Positions 8,198 to 17,600 of a DNA stretch of 27,963 nucleotides are shown piece by piece (the first letter of the stretch is position 1; each line of letters opens with the position of its first letter). A program made the translations under genes and the position numbers. The DNA lies in the IMG/VR virus record IMGVR_UViG_3300038461_000190, positions 1-27,963 of that record. The stretch is one strand, 5' to 3'. The notes under the pieces are model-generated. The model did not search any database and was not told the origin of the DNA. It saw nothing but the letters and a program-made list of their open reading frames with translations. Source of the DNA: a virus.

Positions 8198-9676
8198 TTA
8201 ATTAACAAATGTCATTGTAAACCACCTATCCAATATTATGTCATACATCACTTCAAGTGCGCCTGAATCTGTATTAATTAATGCTTGTGTTGCGACATTA
8301 TCATCAATATTTTTGGTATTTCCATCAATTATAATGTTATATGTTGAAGCATTATAACTAGCGTCTTTAATTTTGAATGTCTGACCATCAATTGGTAGTA
8401 AAGGTAAAATAATTGTTGTTGTTCCTGTATGATTAACTAAAATTACAAATGTACTACTAGTGGTTAACGTTGTATCACCTGTAACTATTGTTTTAGAATA
8501 AATATTATTCTTACCACCAGTACTGCCACTTGCTGTTAGTATATATCCAGCATATGGTAATATCCAACCTGCATTTGGTGTTGTCATAACAACTACTGAT
8601 TTAACAATATGACTAAGTGTAATTGGTTTAGTTGTTGTTAATAAACCTGCAGTAATATCACTAAGAAAATATGTAGTACTTGCACTAAGAGTAGTTAATC
8701 CACTAAAATAACCACTTTGTGTTAATTCAAACGTATCACCAGTAACTTTAGTTATAAGTCCAAGAACTTCACCATTATATAAACCATTTGCAATAGCTTT
8801 ATTGTATGTGCCACCACTCCAACCAACAACATCATTAACAATAAAACCATGTCCTGCTTGTGTAATACTTTTTGTAATTCTTTCACCACTTCCACCATTA
8901 TTTGTACTTCCGCTTGATATTATTATCTTAGGATATGGTAACACCCAACCACTAGTTGAAGAATCTGCCACAATGACTGTTTTATAAATATTTCCAATTA
9001 TTGTTGGTTCTACAGATGTTAATAATCCTGCAGTAATATCACTCAAAAAATATGTGGTATTTATTGTCAAACCAGTTAATCCACTAACATAACCAGCTTG
9101 TGTTAATTCAAATATATTTGCATTAATAACTTTACTTACAAGTCCTATGATTTCTCCATCGTATGTACCGTCAGCAATAGCTTTATTATATGTGCCACCA
9201 CTCCAACCAATTACATTACCTATTGTAAAAGTATGACCACTTTGAATGATTATTTTGCTAACTTTTTCATTTATTAGATTTACATATCCTTTATCTACAA
9301 GAGAGCGATCAGTAAATAAAGCTGAATAATTGCCTCCATATTCAATACTTGCAGTATTTCCACTACCACTAACTATTGTTGTTGGAATAGTCAAAGTACC
9401 ACCTAATACAATATTATCTCCAATAGTAGTTAAGCCATTTGCTCCATTAATAGCATTTGCAGTTTTTAAAATCAAGTCAATGTCTGCAGTACCATTTTTA
9501 TACCAAAACTCATTACCTAATATATTAACTGTTAAACCAGTATATCTCTGTGATTGAACGATTGCTGTATTTGTAGCACCAGTTGAAGTATATGGTTGAT
9601 TTAATGAATTCAAATATTTAGAATCAATTGGAGCACCAATGCCGATTTTAAAATTATTATTAAATGTTATTGCCAT
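8198..9676 (-). CDS. Tail-fibre-like protein with duplicated HGF/WSGGTYNK module, 492 aa, cysteine-free
   Basis: Probable fibre protein. The N-terminal 70 residues (MAITFNNNFKIGIGAP..STGATNTAI..GLTVNILG.EFWYKNG) are paralogous to the start of the 563-residue fibre protein. A TNGLTTIG-like trunk motif and YGGNYSALFTDRSLVDKGYV follow. Residues about 141-255 and 268-384 are two copies of one module with shared landmarks GWSGGTYNKAIA, FELTQ.GY.SGLT and TTYFLSDITAGLLT. A third relative lies in the 563-residue protein. The C-terminal 100 residues (TTTIILPLLPIDGQTFKIKD..NTDSGALEVMYD..RWFTM) match the end of that same paralogue. There are no cysteines at all, in contrast to its neighbours. It is the last gene before the terminator at 8121-8153. 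Confidence 0.75.
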   Translation of the reverse strand: MAITFNNNFKIGIGAPIDSKYLNSLNQPYTSTGATNTAIVQSQRYTGLTVNILGNEFWYKNGTADIDLILKTANAINGANGLTTIGDNIVLGGTLTIPTTIVSGSGNTASIEYGGNYSALFTDRSLVDKGYVNLINEKVSKIIIQSGHTFTIGNVIGWSGGTYNKAIADGTYDGEIIGLVSKVINANIFELTQAGYVSGLTGLTINTTYFLSDITAGLLTSVEPTIIGNIYKTVIVADSSTSGWVLPYPKIIISSGSTNNGGSGERITKSITQAGHGFIVNDVVGWSGGTYNKAIANGLYNGEVLGLITKVTGDTFELTQSGYFSGLTTLSASTTYFLSDITAGLLTTTKPITLSHIVKSVVVMTTPNAGWILPYAGYILTASGSTGGKNNIYSKTIVTGDTTLTTSSTFVILVNHTGTTTIILPLLPIDGQTFKIKDASYNASTYNIIIDGNTKNIDDNVATQALINTDSGALEVMYDIILDRWFTMTFVN

Positions 9677-9699
9677 TTTATATTTTATTAAGTTTTATT

Positions 9700-11646
9700 T
9701 TAAGTTAATGCCATTGGTATTACTACTGATGTTTGAGCATTTGATACATAAACATTATATGATTTACCCGCCCAACATGCACTTGTAAGACTAACCACAT
9801 TAGGAGCAGGAAATAAATTACATGCTGGATTAATGCCACCACCAATTACACCATTATTTGTAGGAGCAGAAGGTGTACACCAGCAAACTTTAGATACTGT
9901 TGCTGGAACTGCAAACCACAAATAATCATTACTACCACTATTAAATGTAATACTAATACTTCCCGAACTATTTGCAAGTACCTTTGTTCCACCAGTAACA
10001 TTAATACCACTACCTATCGGACGATTACATCCTGCGCCACCTGCACAAGTGCATATACCCCAATAATAAGGCAAGTATGCTATTGTGGTATATGCAACTG
10101 AACCAAAACAAGTACCACATGTATTTCTTGCACAACCACACCATGATTGTTGCTGACCACAAGTAGTAGCATTATATAGTGTTATTCCTGCTGATTGTGG
10201 TGATGATATAGAACAACCACTTGCAATATTACTTCCAAGCGTAACATCTCTAATGGATAAACTAGTCGCACAAATATTACCAGCATTAGTAAATCCAAAA
10301 CTAAAAGATTTACTACCGCTTATTTGACAACCAACTTCAATTGTTGCAGAAATGCCAGTAGTACTAAAACTACTAAATGTTGGTGCTATATATGGTGCAA
10401 GTATTTCTTCAAGTATTTTGTCTAAACCGCAACCAGTTAATGAACTGCCAGCAATTAAACCACCAACAGTACATGTAGAAGGACTTGTCAAACTATATGT
10501 CGTACACCCACTTGTTTTATCATCTACGTATTTTTTATCAACTATTTGAGTACTACCAGTAAATGTTGGATGTAGATAATATTTCATGTTAGCACCGCAT
10601 ACACATATATTATTACTAATTAAATTTAAATTACCTGAACCTGAATTAATACTTGTTCCTGTTGGTTTGGTAAAAATATAGTTATTTGTTCCACCAAGAC
10701 ATACTGTTGATCCTGTTGGGTCACTTATAATATTTCTACCAATAGCTCCAAGGATTATTTTAGATGAACCAGTAATAGCTATTGGTGATATTATTGTACC
10801 ACCGAGATTGATATTTCTACCAATAGTTGTTAAACCATTAGTTGCTCCAGTTAATACATTTATTAATGTACCTGTTGAAATATCAACACTTATTGTACTA
10901 CCACTAATATTTATACTATTTCCTGCAATAAATATTGAACCACTAAAATAACTAAATATCATTGGTGTAATATTAGGAATTATGGGGTTATTAGTTACCA
11001 ATACCCAAAGAGTGTTTTTATTTGTATTACCGCTGATAACTGGTATTAATGAACCTTGAACCGTTTCACCACTAACATTAAAATCTGCAACACGACTCCA
11101 ACTACCAGTATTTGCGCTATAAATACCATTTGTTTGATCACTTAATTGATCTTTAACCAAAACTCTCATACCAGTGGTTGTAAGAATACCATCAATGGTT
11201 GTTAAACCACTTAAAATAATATTACCAACTGTTGCGACTTCTACTGCTAATTTCGGACTAAGACCCAATGCAATAGTATCAGCGTATTTTTTATCAATTA
11301 TTTCCGTATCATTAGTAAATAATGGATGTGTACTATATTTTAATTTACCACCAGTGGCATTAATTAATGTTGCTCCAGTGAATATACCGCCTAATACAAT
11401 ATTCTTTCCAAATACCATTAAGCCATTAGTTCCACCAGTAATTGTACCATTACCACCACTAGTTGAACCGCTTATAGTAATTGTAGTACTACCACTAATA
11501 ATTGATAAACTACTACCAGTTACTGAAATACTTTTAAATTGTAAATTATTTCCATTGGTTTTACATTTAAAAACTCCAGCACCTGTACCAAGATTTTGAC
11601 CAGTTGTAGTGTTACCAACTAATTTTATATTTGATCTATCTTCCAT
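9700..11646 (-). CDS. Tail-fibre-like protein with shared C-terminal tip domain, 648 aa
   Basis: Probable fibre protein. The N-terminus (MEDRSNIKLVGNTTTGQNLG..VFKCK..NNLQFKSISV) is paralogous to the 757-residue fibre. The trunk holds TNGLMVFGKNIVLGG and TNGLTTIGRNINLGG modules and two DKKY segments. A segment near residue 130-240 (GLSPKLAVEVATVGN..TTTGMRVLVKDQLSDQTNGIY) resembles a fibre domain common in phages. From about residue 385 the protein matches the 386-residue fibre: VGGLIAGSSLTGCGLDKILEEILAP, then RPIGSGINVTGGTKVLANSSG, SNDYLWFAVP, NNGVIGGG, LFP and YNVYVSN. The shared region is probably a receptor-binding tip. Cysteines concentrate in this half (QSWCGCARNTCGTCFG). A promoter-like motif precedes the gene. 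Confidence 0.75.
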   Translation of the reverse strand: MEDRSNIKLVGNTTTGQNLGTGAGVFKCKTNGNNLQFKSISVTGSSLSIISGSTTITISGSTSGGNGTITGGTNGLMVFGKNIVLGGIFTGATLINATGGKLKYSTHPLFTNDTEIIDKKYADTIALGLSPKLAVEVATVGNIILSGLTTIDGILTTTGMRVLVKDQLSDQTNGIYSANTGSWSRVADFNVSGETVQGSLIPVISGNTNKNTLWVLVTNNPIIPNITPMIFSYFSGSIFIAGNSINISGSTISVDISTGTLINVLTGATNGLTTIGRNINLGGTIISPIAITGSSKIILGAIGRNIISDPTGSTVCLGGTNNYIFTKPTGTSINSGSGNLNLISNNICVCGANMKYYLHPTFTGSTQIVDKKYVDDKTSGCTTYSLTSPSTCTVGGLIAGSSLTGCGLDKILEEILAPYIAPTFSSFSTTGISATIEVGCQISGSKSFSFGFTNAGNICATSLSIRDVTLGSNIASGCSISSPQSAGITLYNATTCGQQQSWCGCARNTCGTCFGSVAYTTIAYLPYYWGICTCAGGAGCNRPIGSGINVTGGTKVLANSSGSISITFNSGSNDYLWFAVPATVSKVCWCTPSAPTNNGVIGGGINPACNLFPAPNVVSLTSACWAGKSYNVYVSNAQTSVVIPMALT

Positions 11647-11660
11647 TATTTTTTATATCT

Positions 11661-11673
11661 TTTATATAAATAC
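11661..11673 (-). promoter_or_regulatory. Recurrent GTATTTATAT promoter-like motif inside the fibre operon
   Basis: The coding strand reads GTATTTATATAAA in the 40-base gap between the 2431- and 648-residue fibre genes, 15-27 bases before the ATG. It could let the downstream fibre genes be expressed independently. I see no terminator in the gap. Confidence 0.45.
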
Positions 11674-11686
11674 TAATATTTTCTTA

Positions 11687-14600
11687 TTATTTATTTTCTA
11701 AATGCCCAACACCGCTTTTTAATATTTCAACATCAACTTTTAATTCAGTTATTAATTTTTGTTGATTATTTATCTTTTCTTCTTGTTCTTGTATAGCTTT
11801 TGTTAACATTGCTATAACACCCCCGTCATAAATACCCCAAGTCTTGCCATCTTTTGGTGTATTCACTACTTCTTCACCCAATACTTTATTTACTTCTTGT
11901 GCGAAGAAACCTAGTTGTCTCACACATGTATCAAAGCCAGACTTTTCATTCCAATAATAATACCTTGGAGTTAATTGCATTATTTTAGGTAAAGCACAAT
12001 CAATTAAACCATCCGATATTTTTAGATTCATATCAGATGAAATTCCTATTACTCCTGCATTAGAGCATACTGTTCCTGAACCAAGTGCACTAATAGTTAA
12101 AACTCCTGCAGATGATATTGACATTCTACAAGTATTGTTTGCATAAAAATTTATCGGACCGTTTTCTCTGTTTATAATATATCCTGTATGTGTAGCAAAA
12201 GCGAAATCAAATCCATCGGTTGAAGTTATACCATTATCTGTAAGTTTTAATGTAACTGAAGTACCATGCAGATGAAGTTTTCCTGCTGGTACAGTTGTTC
12301 CTATAGCAACAAAGCCTCCATTGGGATTTAGAGATAATGCAAGATAACAACTAGCATCAGTTGAAATACTTTCTATCTGTCTTAAAGCAGGAATTATTCT
12401 AATCAGTGAATTAGTAGTATTTATTGCAGAATCACTTGATTTAATCCAAAGTTGTCTGTTATTAGTCCTGTTAACTCCTATATTTAGTTCTATTCCACCT
12501 GTTGATGTATTTCCAGCCATATAATACTCTTGACCAGACAATAAAATTGTAGGTGTTTGATAAGTCAGTCCTGCAACATTTAATTTTCCAAGGGGTGTTG
12601 TACCAATGCCCACATTACCACCTGTTGGTTGTAATATAACTGTACTTCCAGTAACTACAGCATTTGATGTACCATTAAGAGTTAAAGTTGATGTAGTACC
12701 AACACCACCATATACAATAGGTGTTGTTATTCTATTAAGAAAAGTTGGACTATCTAATGGTGCATAACTACCATCTGCAGTTATTACTAGTCCTCTGAAT
12801 ATTTGAAATAATGCTTTACTACCACTTTGTAATATAACCATTAATGGTTTACTTACTTGTCCTGCTGTTGTTGGTTCTGTTACAGTTAATGTACCACCTG
12901 ATGTTGGTGATAAAAACATTACTGTTCCTGCTGTTTGTACGGGTACTCCGGTTTCAATTACACCTTGAGTTACAAAAGTGAAAATGTTTGCACTGGTAAC
13001 AACAGTTACAATACCAACTACTTCAGAATTAGCACTAGTATTACCAGTTGCTTTTACATAAGTATTTGCACCACTGGATTTAATAACATTACCAACACTA
13101 AATCCGTGTGAAGCCTGAGTTACAGTATATTTAGTTTGTTGTGCATTAGCTGTTGAACCTGTGTTTAAATAATAAGCTGGTAAATTATTATCAAGTTTTA
13201 AACTATTACCTGCTGTTGTTGCACATATTGCTGTACCTCCCGATAATAAGAATGACTGAGGTACACAGCCACATAATGCCTTAGAACTAATTGCACAAGT
13301 TGCACAAATAGCTGTTGAACCTGTATTAAGATAATATGCAGGTAATTTAGCACCTAAACATAATGCATTGCCAGCAATTGTCGCACAAGTAGACAAAGCA
13401 ATAGTACTACCTGTATTAAGATAATATGCAGGTAAGTGACCACCTAAACAAGCTGAATTAGCTACCGATAAATTAGCTTCAGCATGACCGTTTACACAAA
13501 CACTATTACAAACAGATAGTGCTGCCTCAGTATGACCATTCAAACATAAAGCATTGCCAGCAGTTGTCGCACATATAGCAGTACCGCCAGATAAAAGAAA
13601 TGAAGTTGGTACACAACCACAAAGATTTTTAGCACCAATTGCACAAGTAGCACAAATAGCCGTTGAACCTGTATTAAGATAATATGCAGGTAATTTTGCA
13701 TTAAAGCATTTAGTATCACAAGCACAGCCACTTGTTGAAAGATATGTATTTGCTAATGCTCCACCTAAACATGCACTATTAGCAACGCTTAAATTAGCTT
13801 CAGCATGACCGTTTACACAAACACTATTACAAACTGATAAAGCTGCTTCAGTATGACCATTTAAACATAATGAATTTTTTGCAGTACCACCAGAAAGTAA
13901 ATATCCTGCAGGTAAAACTCCCCCTAAACATAATGCATTGCCTGCTGTTGTTGAACATACGGCAGTGCCACCACTTAATAAATAGTAAGCTGGCAAATGA
14001 CCTCCCAGACAAGCTGAATTGGCAACACTCAAATTAGCTTCCAAATGTCCATTTACACAAACTGAGTTATTTACACTTAAATTATCCTCAGTATGTCCAT
14101 TTAAACACAAAGCATTACCTGCAGTTGTTGAACATACAGCAGTACCACCAACAGCTAAAAAACAACTTGGTGAACAGCCACAAAAAATAGTAGTACCTGT
14201 GTTAAGATAATAAGCAGGTAATTTAGTGCCTAAACATAAAGCATTACCTGCAGTAGTACTACAAGTTGATAAAGCAATAGTACTACCAGTATTGAGATAA
14301 TATGCTGGTAATTTATTGTTTAATTTAGCTGAATCACAAGCACATGCTGTTGCCCCTAAAAAGCAACTTGGTATACAACTACAAAGAGCTAACGAATTTA
14401 TTGATGTGCTGCCCGTATTGAGATAATATGTTGGTAATTTATTATTTAACTTTGCTGAATCACTTGCACATGTAATGGTACTACCAGTATTAAGATAGTA
14501 AGCTGGCAATTTACCACCTAAACAAGCTGAATTTGCTACACTTAAATTACCTTCTGTATGACTATTAAGACATAAAGCATTACCAGCAGTTGTTGCGCAT

Positions 14601-17600
14601 AAAGCAGTTGAACCAGTATTAAGATAATATGCAGGTAACTTATTATTTAATTTTGCTGAATCTACTGCACAAGCATTAACACCAAGAAAACATGAAGGAG
14701 TACAATTAGCCACAGTACTTGCATTTCCAGCACAAACTGCACATAAAGCTGTACCACCACTTAATAAATATCCTGCAGGTAAAACTCCGCCTAATTTAGC
14801 TGAATCACAAGCACATGCTGCAGTGCTACCAGTTGTTAAATAATATGAAGGTAGATGATTTCCTAATTTTGCTGAATCACTTGCACAAGCCGTTGCTCCT
14901 AAAAAGCAACTTGGTATACAGCTACAAAGAGCTAAAGCATTAATACTTGTAGAACCTGTGTTAAGATAGTAGACTGGTAATTTGTTATTTAGTTTAGCTG
15001 AATCACTTGCACAAGTAATTGTACTACCCGTATTAAGATAATATGCGGGTAAATGACTTCCTAAGCATGCACTATTAGCAACACTTAAATTAGCTTCAGT
15101 ATGACTGTTCAAACATAAAGCATTACCTGCTGTTACTGCACAACAAGCAGTTGCTGTTGCCCCTAAAAAACAACTTGGTACACAACTACATAATGCTAAT
15201 GAATTAATTGTAGTACCACCAGAAAGTAAATATCCTGCTGGTAAAACTCCATTTAAACAAGATGAATCATTTGATTTTAAACTACCTGCAGTACCAGTCA
15301 AACCAGCACCACTGCCTTTAAAACATGTTGTTGCACAAACAATAGGTGCACACGTACAAGTAGTAAATGATGGTGATGCTAATGGAGCATAAGTGTTAGC
15401 TAAAGCACCACCTAAACATAAACTGTTTTTGGCAGTACCACCTGATAAAAGATAACCTGCAGGTAAGACCCCACCTAAACAAGCTGAATTTGCAACACTT
15501 AATGCTGATTCTGCATGACCGTTTACACAAACTGAGTTACAAACTGATAAAGCAGCCTCAGTATGTCCATTTAAACATGATGAATTTTTTGCCGTACCAC
15601 CTGATAAAAGATAACCTGCTGGTAATACATTACCAAGTTTTAAACTATTTCCTGCAGTAGTTGCACAAATAGCAGTACCACCACTGGCAAGTTTTCCATT
15701 TAATTCACTTTGTAAGTCTAAATTATGAGAATAGAGCCATACATCACTATCATTATCATAAGTCTTGGTATTATTATCATCACCTAAAGTCAAAGTATCA
15801 TTACCACTATCAATAGTCAGATTAGTGTTAAGACTATTTATAACTATATTTGAGTTATTGTAATTGAAAACTGAATTGCTGTTACCATCGTGAATAACTA
15901 TATTGGTATTTGAATTACCGTATAGTATTGTATCATTACCACTGCCAAGCAAAATGCCTGAGTTATCATTACCCCACGTTATATTACTATTATAATTATT
16001 TATAATTAAATATTGATTATTCTTGCCAAGCAATATATTATTATTATAATTATTTATAATAAGATTATTATTACCTTGTGATATAATACTGTTATTTTCT
16101 ACTCCATAAGTTATCGTATGATTCTCTGAAGCAAAAGTCATAAAATAGTTATTGTAATCAAACTTCAGATTGTATGTCTGTGCTGAAGCATTTTCAACAA
16201 AAATAATTGAATTGTAATATAGTCCTGTTGTTGTAAAATCTATATTACCTAATACAACATTAACAAACCAATCACTTCTTTCAGCACCACTTGAATCTGA
16301 GAATGTATAGAAATCTTTATGTACTGAAGCATTTACTGGAAAACTATAACTACCAATTATCACATCATTACTTTGCCAAGATAAATAATCATTGTCATTT
16401 ATTAGTGATGAAAAATTCTCTGTAAGTATGTCTGGTGTACTTGTACTGCCACTGATAGCTTTATTGCAGACATATAAATAATGATTATATATTATTTGAT
16501 CACCAACATTATATGTACCTGCACTTACCCAAGCAGTGTAACCACTTAATTGAAATTTCCATCTTCTGAAAATAATATGTTTGTAGTCATAATTTGTCTC
16601 AATATTACTTATCATATTTTTACGATAAGTTATTTTTCCTTTTCTCGGTGTTGTGCCATCTTCAGAAAGATTATCTCTAACATTATAATACATCAAATCT
16701 TGTGGATATAATGTACTTGTGACAATATTTGCTAATTCATTGGTTGATAATGCCTGTACATTTAATGGTACAATACCACCATAATGTAAATCAGGAAGTA
16801 CTGTTGTACCATCAAATATATTGTGAATTGACTGATAATCAGTGATAATATAAAATTGTGCCTTGATAAGATTATTAGCATTTATTAAAGTAATCAAATC
16901 ATTGTATGTAATTGGTATTGCAATATTTAATTTATTATCAAATGCTAATTGTAAATCAGTTTGACCACTAAGTACACCAGTAATCGATCCCCAAGTACCT
17001 CCACCTGCTGATGTTCCTGATAAAATAGTACCGTCAGACTTAATATAAGCAATAGCTGTTTCAGTGGTTTTACCTACTATTGATGTTAATTTTATTGATG
17101 AACTTGTGGTATTACCAGTTATAATTAAATTACCGTTAATTTTTAAACATTTAGCACTAAAATCACCATAAATAAGTGGATTAATAGTACCACTGTTTGC
17201 AATATAAAGTTTATTTGATGTGGTTTCACTATAACCTGCACAAAGACCAATAAATGTATTGCTATTACCAGTAACATTATTAAAACCTGCACATAAACCA
17301 AAACCAATATTATTATTACCACCAATATTATTATAAAATGTACTAAAACCGTTGGCAATATTGTTGCATCCCGTAGTATTATGTAAAAGTGCTTGTACAC
17401 CGTTGGCAATATTGTTGCATCCCGTAGTATTAAAAACAAGTGCACTATTACCGTTGGCGATATTAGTATTACCACAAGTATTACTAAAAAGTGCTTGATA
17501 ACCATTAGCAATATTATCACAACCACAAGTGTTAGAATAAAGTGCTTGATAACCATTAGCAATATTATCACAACCACAAGTGTTAGAATAAAGTGCTTGA

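Noticed and set aside
15700-16150. RTX toxin
   Set aside because: Only a few loosely RTX-like steps occur within an Asn-rich stretch of a fibre protein, with no secretion signal or toxin domain.
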